DNA of 64,000 nucleotides, from positions 5,077,465 to 5,141,464 of the forward strand of contig JABAKD010000027.1 in the NCBI GenBank assembly GCA_012845835.1, read 5' to 3'. The notes below the pieces were generated by a model. The model was not told the origin of the DNA. It did no database searches and saw only the letters and a list, made by a program, of their open reading frames with translations. This stretch comes from Undaria pinnatifida (lineage: Eukaryota; Sar; Phaeophyceae; Laminariales; Alariaceae). Of the stretch, positions 62,401-64,000 are shown one piece after another (within the stretch, counting starts at the first letter, position 1; the number at the start of each line of letters is the position of its first letter). Made by a program: the position numbers and the translations under genes.

Positions 62401-64000
62401 GGTGCCACAGTCCGCACGCTGTTTCAAGTGATCGTTGTACTCGTCGAAAAGTCTAAGTTCAGCTTCTGTTTGTTGGCCAGGTCCCATTGAGGAGACGGCG
62501 GGACCAAGCTACAAGGGGGAAAAAGGACCAGCGTCCGCGAGCATGAATCACAGGGTAGACATAATGGGATCAAGCTAAGGGGGGAAAATATATACTCGTG
62601 CGCAAACAGGCGCGGGTTGTGGGGTGGCAGCTGTTTCATTCTGAGCTTGCTTTTTAGTGAGCCAGCAGGCACTGTGAGGTCGAGCAAAGGAGTACAAGAT
62701 GTTGGAGCGCAAGCGTGGATCGCAGGTTGGACATGGTGGGATCAGATTTAGGGATAAATGAGATTAACACGCGCAAGCAACGCGCAAGCAACGTGCAAGC
62801 GAATCGCGGGCGTGGGTTTCAAGGGAGTAATTACGTGACTCTGGGATAATCTTGAGTAAGACAGAGTCTCAAAGACGCTCAAGCCAAAGAGCACATGAGA
62901 TACGCCCGCAAGCATGGAACTAATGGTGGGCACTACAGTACGGGATCAAGCTAAGGGATAAAGGAGGAAACGTGAGTCAGCGTGAATATCAACGTGTGGC
63001 TGTAAGGTCCCGAGATTATGTTGGGTGGGTGCGACAGTCCACACGTTGTTAAAGTCGTTGTTGTACTCTTCGAAGAGTCGAGTTTCTGTTGCTGCTCCTT
63101 GGTCAGGTGCCATTGAGGACGCGCCGGGACTAAGCTCAGGAGCGAAAGAGACGCCGCGTGCAAGCGTGGATCGTAGGGGTAACGTGTTGGCCTGGGACGA
63201 GTCTTGGATAATGTGGTTGCGACAGTCTAAAAATGTGTTCAAGCTGACGGGAGGCATGTCCTCACGAGTTGACAGTGGTAAACCTCATGTCTCCGCGTGT
63301 ATGGTACGCTAAAATGGTCTTATCCTCCGTCGTCCTTTTTTCCAATAGATACCAGCGAGTATGGTATCATAACCGCCTTCAATATATACACCGGCCACTG
63401 TACATCATGCGACACACCCAAATACGATATATCTTGTGTTGTTGCAAAGGCGCCACTGTACATCATGCGACACACCCAAATACGATATATCTTGTGTTGT
63501 TGCAAAGGCGCCAACATTAATTTCAAGTACCCTGTCACCAAAAACGTAGTTGCAGATTTTAAAGCGTTAACGATATTGCGCACGTCGGGCTTTTTTAGTT
63601 TGTTTCTGTTGTCCTCTAGTTCCGGGGAGTATTTATGACTGATCAACATTGGAGCTCATGCTGCATGCACATTGTCGGATATTAAAATAGCAATGACAAC
63701 TGTCTTCCGAAGCTAAACTAGCTACCGGTATCCGCATCAGAACAACCCGCAGAATGATCTGCACAGCGATCCGCACAACTATCCCCAGAACGATCCGCAG
63801 AATCTAAGGTGAGGAACGATGTGATGGTGTCACAAGTTCGAAGTTGTCGCGTCGCCCCCACCTGTGTAGACATGCGTCGAGCGAGCATCCGGTTCGCCTG
63901 TTGCTTTCTTTGCTTCCTCTGCTGATGAAGAACGGCTCGCTTGGCGGCCAGACTCGTCTGGAGTGGGCAGCAAGAAGCAAGTGCATCGTTAGGTTCATCG
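8226..64000 (-). CDS. CC2D2A: CC2D2A-like ciliary transition-zone protein, 32 exons (gene-level, 5' end off window)
   Basis: CC2D2A (known family) is a MKS-complex scaffold at the transition zone of cilia and flagella. Thirty-two GT-AG exons totalling about 5.0 kb are spread over 55.8 kb, and all 31 junctions agree in phase. In order they give: charged N-terminal exons; a CC2D2A N-terminal C2 domain (VFVNGAKV, PDSLKVSIY, VASVWVPVPG); a linker with DIDPNDPR; a helical block with VVQEEPVPQLGISF; a second C2 domain (LLLQIVSARNVPVR, FVEVQFQDT, PLWKESLDLPF, ISLFDEV, FLGSVVLPF, GRVEGMLRLDIPP); a TGL domain (YVRLLPFL, AGDDEEHAILLHNYIL, YIVLGRAVPEGNTVYV, CPLVDIALV); and a C-terminal domain ending ALAVQAFAYPHNVLSVWVY. 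At least 1,670 residues are encoded, against roughly 1,620 in vertebrates. In the TGL domain the catalytic-cysteine region reads GDDEEH, so it is presumably inactive, as in animal CC2D2A. Not found: the initiator exon(s) beyond 64000. Confidence 0.85.
9240..9345. repeat. TTCCA-rich degenerate repeat
   Basis: Repeated GGAAGCTTCCA and TACTTCCATGGA motifs, partly palindromic, fill about 100 bp. A related short run (GTGGAAGCTTCCATAGAAG) is at 45585-45620. Any long translated frame here is periodic, not a gene. Confidence 0.6.
9499..9631. repeat. Three copies of a CCATAGAGCTGACT block at exon 31 donor
   Basis: CCATAGAGCTG(A/G)CT blocks begin at 9499, 9554 and 9613, about 57 bp apart. The third runs straight into the exon 31 donor; the other two continue into CAGAGCTCAGGGGT-type sequence instead of the exon. 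This looks like tandem duplication of an intron edge. Confidence 0.65.
9631..9703 (-). CDS. CC2D2A: CC2D2A exon 31
   Basis: It lies between CATGGAAG|GGT and GTCG|GTGAGT and encodes GAKMGKEEHKRRLEIAMRSR followed by DIV plus one base. It matches the family's linker just before the FPLH motif and is the only phase 0-to-1 piece that joins its neighbours. The donor is near consensus. Confidence 0.75.
11181..11444. mobile_element. Inverted-repeat element with GATAGCCCCC ends, copy 1
   Basis: It begins CTGATTCTACGATAGCCCCC and ends GGGGGCTACCG...ATCGTAG. The second copy at 45281-45536 shares CACGAACGTTTCATGGA-type sequence, a middle 'GACGTCGGGGTGTCGAG'-like block and the GGGGGGCTACCG end. No transposase is present, so it is non-autonomous. 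A weak 63-codon frame is not clearly conserved between the copies. Confidence 0.65.
11496..11592 (-). CDS. CC2D2A: CC2D2A exon 30
   Basis: Acceptor CTCTACACCAG|G, donor CTC|GTGAGA. It encodes RWRSKRSHTAFNADVSNRLA then ELLPLLEKQALL. The family has an equivalent 'RPxHxTRWNR...LRxxLPLLEK' segment here. Confidence 0.85.
12097..12243 (-). CDS. CC2D2A: CC2D2A exon 29
   Basis: Acceptor ATGTTTCAG|G, donor ATCAG|GTGCGG. The frame that fits gives TSFFSSPANPAPAQGYTSIQ, then EDICYRPTQQSF and VYEVEDLIREALKRDI. It parallels the family's 'SFFSRS...SSVQPEELIYQR...LQDRIEKILKEKI'. The other two frames are open over part of this stretch and could mislead. Confidence 0.85.
12540..12605. repeat. Decayed copy of exon 29 start
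   Basis: On the - strand a pyrimidine tract followed by CCCGAGCCCGGCTAATCCG resembles the exon 29 opening (TTCTTTTCGAGCCCGGCGAA). It lies one intron-length upstream, with TTCCAG in place of TTTCAG. Confidence 0.55.
12978..13211. repeat. 117-bp tandem duplication at the exon 28 donor
   Basis: Two near-identical 117-bp units (12978-13094 and 13095-13211) start TAAATTTTGGACATATATTT and end in CTCGCCATGTC. The unit nearest the exon contains the exon 28 end and donor; the other carries a copy of it deeper in the intron. About five mismatches separate them. Confidence 0.88.
13191..13319 (-). CDS. CC2D2A: CC2D2A exon 28 (TGL domain, end)
   Basis: Acceptor CTCACATAG|G; encodes CPLVDIALVASQENAWACLH then RNVRPCDLNLDLVDTKTW, matching the family's 'CPLxxVGxxxxxxNxWxNxQ' segment. 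The donor is uncertain. Only AT|GTGCCT (used here) keeps phase with exon 29. The better-looking CGA|GTTAGT at 13201 does not. Confidence 0.75.
13320..15722. other. Intron 27 of CC2D2A: repeats only
   Basis: It contains a copy of the CGTCAGCTGT family (13990-14085), two (AT)n patches (14180-14230, 14885-14910), an element of the ACGCGTGCTACG family (about 14470-14740), and AT-rich sequence. I see no further exon of the gene and no other coding region. Confidence 0.55.
15723..15865 (-). CDS. CC2D2A: CC2D2A exon 27 (TGL domain)
   Basis: Acceptor AATAAAACAG|GTT, donor AGCAG|GTAGAT. It encodes VYIVLGRAVPEGNTVYVMVQ then ELTRYGEPRTTAIWKPSTGE. It corresponds to the family's 'LLMGNAIPEGPTAYVLT...WNPCSG' strand pair. 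It has no internal start codon in a convenient place and is easily missed by ORF scanning. A broken copy sits upstream at 16210-16278. Confidence 0.88.
15873..16105. repeat. Four tandem units of 52-60 bp in intron 26
   Basis: Units beginning at about 15879, 15931, 15991 and 16049 share GGTCAACAATCTCGTGGGAC followed by a T/G-rich tail. They start just upstream of the exon 27 acceptor (- strand). The homology includes GCAGGGAG, the reverse complement of the exon-proximal polypyrimidine tract. Confidence 0.85.
16210..16278 (-). pseudogene. Frameshifted copy of CC2D2A exon 27
   Basis: On the - strand, CAAACAG|GTTTAATCGTGC is followed by sequence matching exon 27 through VPEGN-VYVTVQE. One base is missing after GTTTA, which creates an immediate TAA. 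The remainder still reads AVPEGNGVYVTVQEP. This is a duplicated exon 5' half that has decayed. Confidence 0.8.
16938..17070. mobile_element. GGGTC-family element, short copy
   Basis: CAGGGCCTTTCACGGGTCGG is mirrored by GACCCGTGAACCATGAC... AAAAGCCCTG at the right, giving imperfect terminal inverted repeats around GACCC/GGGTC units. Related copies are at 42408-42550 and, hugely expanded, 57640-58216. Confidence 0.65.
17693..17824 (-). CDS. CC2D2A: CC2D2A exon 26 (TGL pseudo-active site)
   Basis: Acceptor CGTTTTTAG|GAC, donor GAG|GTGAGG. It encodes DILAGDDEEHAILLHNYILH then LIMAKEGN and a basic tail (NRRPPGRTGQRTE). Active transglutaminase-like peptidases have Cys in the GDCE(D/E)H context. 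Here it is Asp, matching the inactivated CC2D2A subfamily. The basic tail is longer than in animals. Confidence 0.88.
18126..18340. repeat. Two decayed copies of the exon 25 donor region
   Basis: GTCGTCATCCCTACTGCTGC with TTCCTCACAAGGGCTGCAGG (about 18288-18340), and GTACTAAGAGCTTCTGGCTA (about 18126-18165), resemble the true donor region CATTCCTCACCAAGAGCTGC at 18473-18492. They form a tandem series of roughly 160-bp steps. Confidence 0.6.
18483..18624 (-). CDS. CC2D2A: CC2D2A exon 25
   Basis: Acceptor CGATAACAG|A, donor TTG|GTGAGG. It encodes YLCPQEPPPGINTVPKCAHY then VRLLPFLEDWQIF and DDMWCTSQQLL. It equals the family segment 'RYLxPLxPP...ARYVSLIPFL...DLWSTSDQFL' leading into the TGL domain. 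Confidence 0.9.
18829..18945 (+). repeat. (TTG)n microsatellite
   Basis: About 115 bp of TTG/CTG triplets with T interruptions. On the - strand it would translate as polythreonine/asparagine, but it is intronic. Confidence 0.9.
19430..19570 (+). repeat. G-rich purine tract
   Basis: An almost pure purine run with several G blocks, including a run of about 20 G. It could form G-quadruplex or triplex DNA. No gene is seen. Confidence 0.8.
19778..19930 (-). CDS. CC2D2A: CC2D2A exon 24
   Basis: Acceptor GTGCCGCAG|A, donor ACCAG|GTGAGA. It encodes IPGSNQEPPGLVATATRWMK then RVNEATNLPEEVLPVQL and VPDMFGNDVLLTR. The family has '...FPxRxxxTxVxDxxGxxxFxTRYLxPL' here. A short GTACACG triplication (about 19939-19962) abuts the acceptor. 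Confidence 0.88.
20294..20382. mobile_element. Foldback element (TTAACCCCTTTA family)
   Basis: It begins TAACCCCTTTACAACTGGAA and ends GGGGCTCTAAAGGGGTAA, so the ends are complementary. The core reads ...CCCGTTTTTGGGGATAAAAT.... Related copies: 26535-26691 (two fused units) and 30447-30536 (inverted, nested in another element). Confidence 0.75.
20982..21116 (+). repeat. 35-bp tandem repeat, four copies
   Basis: The unit starts GAGCTGAGGAACACCCCAGG and continues GAAAAAGCCCCTCTG. Four copies occur with one or two mismatches. The spacing is uniform and no spacer lies between units, so it is a minisatellite and not a CRISPR-like array. Confidence 0.92.
22043..22412. repeat. Duplicated 85-bp block flanking a tRNA-like 3' half
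   Basis: GGGTATTAGTCCGTTTGACC with the following CAAAAGGTTAACCAAT and AAACTAAGCCTTA occurs at 22050-22120 and again at 22340-22412. Between them, the - strand of 22262-22300 reads GTGGGTTCAAGCCCCACATC, an intact T-arm, with a CCACC end. No paired 5' acceptor or D-arm is visible. A related block is at 57250-57330. Confidence 0.55.
23690..24245. repeat. Degenerate tandem array
   Basis: Two to three units share GGCAACAT(A)ATCT-TAGGCC, CAGGTCATGTAAA, GGGATCTGT, CAGATCCCG(G/T)ACAC and GATCTAGA-like motifs. Units are about 110-230 bp and unequal in length. Spurious ORFs arise from the period; no gene is seen. Confidence 0.7.
26165..26291 (+). repeat. Hexanucleotide (AAACAC)n microsatellite
   Basis: About 21 units of a CACAAA-type hexamer with a few G substitutions. 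It gives long translated frames on both strands (TNTNTN and FVFVFV), which are artefacts. Confidence 0.95.
26535..26691. mobile_element. Foldback element, two fused units
   Basis: Two copies of the 20294 element share one join. The core TTTACAACTGGAAACCC is present twice, and the pair ends with CTCTAAAGGGGTTAA. It lies directly next to a GGAGCCCC(A)TC end of the ACGCGTGCTACG family. Confidence 0.7.
26990..27092 (-). CDS. CC2D2A: CC2D2A exon 23
   Basis: Acceptor CCATAAAG|AC, donor GACAG|GTGATG. It encodes EERKLGEDEEAGVSLTGGAG then PASPAALLQKAD. Family members have an acidic 'EKFxxxEDEKLLQ' helix here. Low conservation, but the phase fits both sides. The acceptor lacks a strong pyrimidine tract. 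Confidence 0.65.
28104..28233 (-). CDS. CC2D2A: CC2D2A exon 22 (second C2, end)
   Basis: Acceptor GACCCAG|ACC, donor GGAG|GTGAGG. It encodes TVYRAGRVEGMLRLDIPPVN then LGYDQILASG. This equals the hallmark 'STIYFxxRIDGTFKIDIPPVLLGY' of CC2D2A. The frame stays open past the donor into the intron, which makes the ORF look longer than the exon. Confidence 0.92.
28960..29040. repeat. Right end of an ACGCGTGCTACG-family element beside exon 21
   Basis: GAGGAACCCCGTCTCTCAGA through GGTATTGTACCCCTATGGTAGCACGGGTC is the standard right end. It stops a few bases from the exon 21 donor, so the element inserted right at the exon edge. A related internal segment (CCATCGCCTAGGCATAA) is at 28885-28905. Confidence 0.6.
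29044..29178 (-). CDS. CC2D2A: CC2D2A exon 21 (second C2)
   Basis: Acceptor AAAAATCAG|GTA, donor TTTCAG|GTGCTT, 45 codons in phase. It encodes VHEMIIISLFDEVEIDDRGS, RREKRFLGSVVLPFQ. It equals the family's 'DVVFINIFDEV...RxERHWLGCVKMPFS'. Confidence 0.92.
30382..30734 (-). mobile_element. ACGCGTGCTACG-family element with nested foldback
   Basis: In reverse orientation it runs from ACGATAGAGGTATATAGCAC to TGCACCTCTATCGTAGAACGCG. A foldback element (30447-30536, TTAACCCCTTTAGAGCCCC ... GTTAAC) is inserted inside it, giving the order of insertion. Confidence 0.75.
30908..31013 (-). CDS. CC2D2A: CC2D2A exon 20 (second C2)
   Basis: Acceptor TCTGTCCACAG|G, donor GCCCAG|GTGGGA. It encodes KRTSVYEGLTPLWKESLDLP then FTPPMADFSPANLAQ. 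It equals 'TxxAEGPNPSWNEELELPF...DYSTASL'. Confidence 0.93.
32088..32155 (-). CDS. CC2D2A: CC2D2A exon 19 (68 nt, second C2)
   Basis: Acceptor TCGAAAACAG|GAG, donor ACCAG|GTGATC. It encodes EERVVRQKGTLSSFVEVQFQ then DT plus two bases. FVEVQFQ is the C2 strand known from the family as 'RPFVEVSFQ'. It is too short to stand out as an ORF but is required to connect exons 18 and 20 in phase. Confidence 0.88.
32851..33122 (+). mobile_element. Complete ACGCGTGCTACG-family element
   Basis: It runs from ACGCGTGCTACGATCGGGGT to CTCTATCGCGTAGCACGT, about 270 bp. Internal landmarks: CCCCTCCATTTGGGAGC, CTCGTCGCCTAGGTACACAA, GGTTAAGGAGCCCCATCGTT. There is no coding capacity, so it was presumably mobilised in trans. 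Confidence 0.8.
33566..33751 (-). CDS. CC2D2A: CC2D2A exon 18 (second C2, first strand)
   Basis: Acceptor GTACTATTTCAG|TGC, donor TTTGAG|GTATAA. It encodes CRLLLQIVSARNVPVRTSEE then a poly-Gly linker and QQQQPGVDDDVMDN. LLLQIVSARNVPVR equals 'KLLVNIVRAYDIPVRK'. The loop after it is also variable and disordered in animals. Confidence 0.92.
34640..34790. repeat. Two copies of the exon 17 donor context
   Basis: On the - strand GAGGTATGTGCTTCACTG (near 34655) and TAGGTATGTGCTTCACTG (near 34770) resemble the true donor context GAGGTATGTATGTGTTTCAG at about 36092-36073. The copies sit downstream, inside the intron, about 115 bp apart. Confidence 0.6.
35241..35945 (+). repeat. 11-bp minisatellite, about 60 units
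   Basis: The unit is AACATCATCAT with G, T and C variants, giving imperfect ATC periodicity over about 700 bp. The complement is ATGATGATGTT. A few TCATGATAACA inversions of sequence occur around 35785-35870. Confidence 0.95.
36090..36128 (-). CDS. CC2D2A: CC2D2A exon 17 (39-nt microexon)
   Basis: Acceptor AAAATCTTCCAG|CCG, donor GACGAG|GTATGT (near consensus). It encodes PKERAAATVQLDE. It fills the gap between 'RPLRP' (exon 16) and the C2 strand LLLQIV (exon 18), where animals have a basic stretch ending 'SDGDI'. Confidence 0.8.
36461..36634 (-). CDS. CC2D2A: CC2D2A exon 16
   Basis: Acceptor CTGTAATCAG|GTG, donor CCCCAA|GTGAGC. It encodes VLDFVQRVRDSRTAQARRQA, VVQEEPVPQLGISFESGSIF and PNRALRPQ. 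It equals the family's 'YLQQVRES...MVVEEEVPNISILGLSLF...KRPLRP'. Confidence 0.92.
36650..36690 (+). repeat. Poly-G tract
   Basis: Near-continuous G for about 40 bp, 16 bp upstream (- strand) of the exon 16 acceptor, where it supplies a poly-C tract. Similar G runs precede copies of the GGGACGGAGCACG family. Confidence 0.85.
37470..38120 (-). repeat. GGGACGGAGCACGTCGG family, two long copies
   Basis: Copies at about 37480-37750 and 37855-38130 share GTAGTCATATGACCATAGAC-type sequence, CTCAC/AACCAGG, GCGCCGTGAGGTGTTCGGC and CTTGTATGACGGACTTCGGC. Other copies: about 1710-1815, 36730-36880, 41985-42200, 43130-43270, 43440-43560. No transposase is seen. Confidence 0.75.
38497..38622 (-). CDS. CC2D2A: CC2D2A exon 15 (tentative)
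   Basis: Acceptor CGAACGATTCAG|GAT follows a C/T-rich tract and donor AGG|GTAAGC is good. The 42 codons join exons 14 and 16 in phase 0-0. It reads DTVRAHRHETGGRRGSFHAD, then VNKQKQRMAVDHGR. Similarity to the family's charged helix here is weak, and another frame is open, so the call rests on splice sites and phase. Confidence 0.5.
38680..39160 (-). repeat. Four tandem short copies of the GGGACGGAGCACG family
   Basis: Roughly 115-130-bp units at 38680, 38800, 38930 and 39040 repeat ATGCCTGGAGTCTTAAGACC-type sequence, CAATGC(A/C)AGGACGGA and GGGTTTTCAC(C/T)GACCA. They form a head-to-tail array, unlike the longer dispersed copies. Confidence 0.8.
40380..40665. repeat. Two copies of the exon 14 donor edge
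   Basis: On the - strand, 40665-40625 reads GAGGAAACCTTCATGG then TTATCTTAGCACAAGAG|GTAAGT, almost the same as the exon 14 end. It has a perfect consensus donor, and a TTAG acceptor after a T-run. A more decayed copy lies near 40385-40425 (TTTATGGCCATTCTGGCACA). Confidence 0.7.
40728..40909 (-). CDS. CC2D2A: CC2D2A exon 14
   Basis: Acceptor GCCGTTGAG|CG, donor CAAGAG|GTGCGG. It encodes PEMLTTIIAHHDEWRWKEPL, IRLRKEKPNLF and RPIPLREEDIRRDETFM. It equals the family's 'FNFVSDQE...[28 protein letters not shown]'. An acceptor within the exon (GGAAAG|AG) is also in phase but would remove conserved residues. Confidence 0.85.
42408..42550. mobile_element. GGGTC-family element, short array
   Basis: CAGGGTTTTTCACGGGTCAT opens it. 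A run of six GGGTC units follows, and GAGAGCGGTGAAAGCCCC closes it with sequence complementary to the opening. Confidence 0.7.
42940..43046 (-). CDS. CC2D2A: CC2D2A exon 13
   Basis: Acceptor CCTCAACAG|A; encodes SVPDFAREASFRRLLPHSAD then IDPNDPRHSSVLRLH. IDPNDPRH...L equals the family's 'RLDPNDPNNAPLMQL'. The donor CACG|GTTTGC is weak and was chosen because it keeps phase with exon 14. Confidence 0.82.
44117..44272 (-). CDS. CC2D2A: CC2D2A exon 12
   Basis: Donor GACAG|GTATGT is strong. It encodes SLWTVQGRAKLRAKPLQGLR then YLPLGLSGGEG and GYSGNRDGD. The acceptor could be TTTTGAG|C (44272, in phase with exon 11) or CCCCCAG|AAC (44283, stronger site but out of phase). Confidence 0.75.
45281..45536. 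mobile_element. Inverted-repeat element with GATAGCCCCC ends, copy 2
   Basis: It runs from CTGATTCTTACCACGATAGC to GGGGGGGCTACCGTAGAACA and aligns with 11181-11444 along its length. A GGATAC/GTATCC stem (45365-45395) is specific to this copy. Confidence 0.65.
46660..46860 (+). repeat. Dispersed repeat shared with 58.5 kb
   Basis: TTTCTC...TCTCTAGACGTAACTCGGATCCGGGG...CAGGCTCTTCTCCCCCC...CTTCATTTTTATCGC matches 58490-58655. Neither copy has conserved coding. An inferred length is about 180 bp; the ends are unclear. Confidence 0.7.
46935..47000 (-). repeat. tRNA-like fragment (possible SINE head)
   Basis: The - strand reads GGTGGTCTAGTGGTTAGCCT (A-box-like) and, about 30 nt on, GGGGCTCGAATCGGATGTG (B-box-like). 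Arms do not pair well enough to call a functional tRNA. A similar + strand pair (GGTGGTCCAATAGTAAGCC, GGTCCGAATCTCC) is at 52455-52520. Confidence 0.4.
47200..47351 (-). CDS. CC2D2A: CC2D2A exon 11 (N-terminal C2, end)
   Basis: Acceptor ATTCACGAACAG|GAA, donor ACCAG|GTACTT. It encodes EVASVWVPVPGGGQDAGQFG, THAFAPRTQW and CQFSSTLPMAT. It equals the family's 'LLAEVYIPIPG...AEFEFSS'. Confidence 0.85.
47815..47947 (-). CDS. CC2D2A: CC2D2A exon 10 (N-terminal C2)
   Basis: Acceptor CGACTACAAG|A, donor GACCAG|GTGCGC. It encodes ALPLEWPDFACSFNHLVRLK then RRPDSLKVSIYSCSG. It equals '[32 protein letters not shown]'. An acceptor at 47962 (GATCAG) looks better but breaks phase with exon 9. Confidence 0.85.
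48375..48800 (-). repeat. Degenerate 19-21-bp minisatellite next to exon 9
   Basis: About 20 units of GATATCGTGATATTGTTCAA type, with many substitutions, run through intron 9 up to the exon 9 donor. The unit is rich in GATATC palindromes. Confidence 0.88.
48802..48933 (-). CDS. CC2D2A: CC2D2A exon 9 (N-terminal C2, first strand)
   Basis: Acceptor CTACGCCTTAG|C, donor ACGAG|GTGCAC. It encodes NGGSVTSDAGCGRLELARRE then RFRASVFVNGAKVKKKKT. FRASVFVNGAKV equals the first strand of the CC2D2A N-terminal C2 domain. Confidence 0.85.
49636..49856 (+). mobile_element. ACGCGTGCTACG-family element
   Basis: TAGCACGGTAGAGGTGCACT at the left is answered by GTGCTACCTTTGTCGTAGCA at the right. Internal AACCCGATGACCACCC and GTCAAGAAGCCCCATAACTC landmarks are those of the family. 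TACTAATAG duplications (49609-49634) precede it. Confidence 0.75.
51195..51474 (+). mobile_element. ACGCGTGCTACG-family element
   Basis: It runs from AATGCTACGGCGGGATTTTT to TTATAGCACGCGTC, with internal GGCTTGAGGAGCTTCA, ACCCCGATAAACCAAATCCC and TTGAGGAGCCCCGTCAGTC. Confidence 0.72.
51830..52165 (-). CDS. CC2D2A: CC2D2A exon 8 (acidic linker)
   Basis: Acceptor CTAAGCATAG|A, donor CCCTC|GTGCGT. It encodes DHPPSVLCDNKRG, an acidic block (YDDEDDELDDEEALFLPE), a Gly run and a helix FDEQLDQLEVRFFLSPRSDE. No strong family motif. It is accepted because it joins exons 7 and 9 in phase and has coding bias. Confidence 0.68.
52166..55890. other. Intron 7 of CC2D2A: no further exon seen
   Basis: 3.7 kb holding the tRNA-like fragment (52455-52520), the 270-bp element, an (AAC)n run (54177-54207), and TTAGGG-like degenerate sequence (54650-54730). 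Several ORFs here have no recognisable domain and lie in repeat sequence. Confidence 0.5.
53149..53418 (+). mobile_element. Best-preserved ACGCGTGCTACG-family element
   Basis: Left end ACGCGTGCTACGATAGAGGC and right end CTTCTAACGTAGCACGCGT give terminal inverted repeats of about 25-30 bp. Length is 270 bp with no ORF. Internal CAATTTGGGAGCTTAAGACC, CATGGCCTCGGTGCACAACG and GGGTTAAGGATCTCCGCCAT. Confidence 0.85.
55891..56123 (-). CDS. CC2D2A: CC2D2A exon 7
   Basis: Donor CTCAG|GTGTGT. It encodes VLNPIRPLLLKRTFSRIDDG then AFHDHPLFINEDRLSASLRA and LFGRYRAKLESDGGF. HPLFxxEDRLxxxLRxLxxxY suits the family's helical region before the C2. The acceptor CCGTTGAG|GTC lies at the end of a transposon (see findings). 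An alternative at 56143 would shift phase. Confidence 0.75.
56124..56500 (+). mobile_element. ACGCGTGCTACG-family element abutting exon 7
   Basis: It begins CAACGGTAGGGGGTGCCCTA and ends CCCAATTGTACCACGCGTCC. Internal CTTGCTCGAGGAGCTCTAAT and ACCCCGATTCGCAATCCCAA are family landmarks. Its left end supplies the sequence just upstream of the exon 7 acceptor. Confidence 0.65.
57500..57583 (-). CDS. CC2D2A: CC2D2A exon 6
   Basis: Acceptor ACTACTGCAG|GAT, donor GCATCG|GTGAGG; 28 codons, phase 0-0. It encodes DPLEPSPMRVERPPADEEPP then PPSHLEAS, a Pro/Glu linker with no family motif. Phase fits both neighbours. Confidence 0.65.
57640..58216 (+). repeat. Expanded (GGGTC)n array inside a GGGTC-family element
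   Basis: A first short array (57713-57750) is followed by a copy of exon 6 edge sequence and then about 50 nearly uninterrupted GGGTC units (57918-58175). It ends near GAGCCCTG. Both strands translate without stops (GSGRV / DPTRP), which is an artefact. The flanks match the short copies at 16.9 and 42.4 kb. Confidence 0.93.
57755..57815. repeat. Copy of the exon 6 acceptor edge
   Basis: TCCAGTGGATCCTGCAGTGA, CGAAAAATGGAACAG and GGTTCTTCACGGG match TCCAACGGATCCTGCAGTAG, TGAAATATGGAACAA and GGTTCTTAACGGG at 57571-57645. So the intron side of exon 6, its acceptor and the first 4 codons are duplicated. Confidence 0.75.
58475..58655 (+). repeat. Dispersed repeat shared with 46.7 kb
   Basis: TTTCTCGTTTCTCCTTCCCT, CAACTCAGATCCGGGGTCAC and CTTCATTTTTATCGC match 46680-46800. 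Confidence 0.7.
58788..58927 (-). CDS. CC2D2A: CC2D2A exon 5
   Basis: Acceptor GCCGGCGCAG|AC, donor CTGGAG|GTACGA. It encodes FEKSAYREGGELHPNRAPSA then MDFFSARGAPSILE. It sits in phase between exons 4 and 6. Its 5' half is the prototype of a five-copy tandem series extending to 59.86 kb. Confidence 0.75.
58850..59860 (-). repeat. Five tandem diverged copies of the exon 5 region
   Basis: Units near 58850-59030, 59050-59230, 59310-59490, 59510-59660 and 59695-59860 share GGCGGGGACACAAGG-type sequence, AGCTTGCTAATCTCTC-like sequence, and GCCGCTGCC(G/T)-CCT-GGTTCTTCC. Only the first keeps a working acceptor (GCAG|AC). The second still reads NFEKNAFREISKLHPNG on the - strand but has CAG moved. 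Confidence 0.85.
60200..60271 (-). CDS. CC2D2A: CC2D2A exon 4
   Basis: Acceptor GCATACCAAG|AC, donor CTTCAAG|GTAAGG (strong). It encodes RLLRDAVFARAEEEEREAWR then GLQ, a charged helix likely to be coiled coil. It has no in-frame ATG and is only 72 nt. Confidence 0.78.
60983..61250 (-). CDS. CC2D2A: CC2D2A exon 3
   Basis: Acceptor CTCTTTTCCAG|CGA, donor ATAGTG|GTATGT. It encodes RVRRSWVAARDDDERKRLLR, then KLPKSASRLMRRSEQEEGGE and MTICISQPDINDPYIYVHS. A basic/acidic helix is followed by a compact segment (TFKAFRPEGENVMTICISQP). Confidence 0.8.
61690..62316 (-). CDS. CC2D2A: CC2D2A exon 2 (long N-terminal exon)
   Basis: Acceptor GCGCCATACAG|CTT, donor ATGTCG|GTGAGG; 209 codons, phase 0-0. It begins LDPAVSSMAPDQETETAPRL followed by FDEFND and a poly-Asp run, then Ala/Gly-rich sequence, and ends CMTETYETIDPRIPIMS. 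Comparing tandem copies, the RLFDEYND frame varies mainly at third codon positions, which supports it as coding. Confidence 0.7.
62290..63165 (-). repeat. Six tandem copies of the exon 2 start
   Basis: Copies of acceptor plus CTTGATCCCG-type exon start lie at 62316, about 62515, 62575, 62750, 62954 and 63135. Three of them (62316, 62515, 63135) extend through RLFDEYND. Four retain a (C/T)AG acceptor. Spacer sequence with GTGGATCGCAGG and GCGCAAGCAACG motifs is also repeated. Confidence 0.85.
63396..63511 (+). repeat. 58-bp perfect tandem duplication
   Basis: CACTGTACATCATGCGACAC and the following 38 bases occur twice back to back (63396-63453, 63454-63511) in intron 1, without mismatch. Confidence 0.92.
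63862..64000 (-). CDS. CC2D2A: CC2D2A exon 1 of this window (5' truncated)
   Basis: Donor ACACAG|GTGGGG, phase 0; it enters from the right edge in frame. It encodes SLAAKRAVLHQQRKQRKQQA then NRMLARRMSTQ, a basic coiled-coil-like helix typical of the N-terminal part of the family. The start codon is outside the window. Confidence 0.78.
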
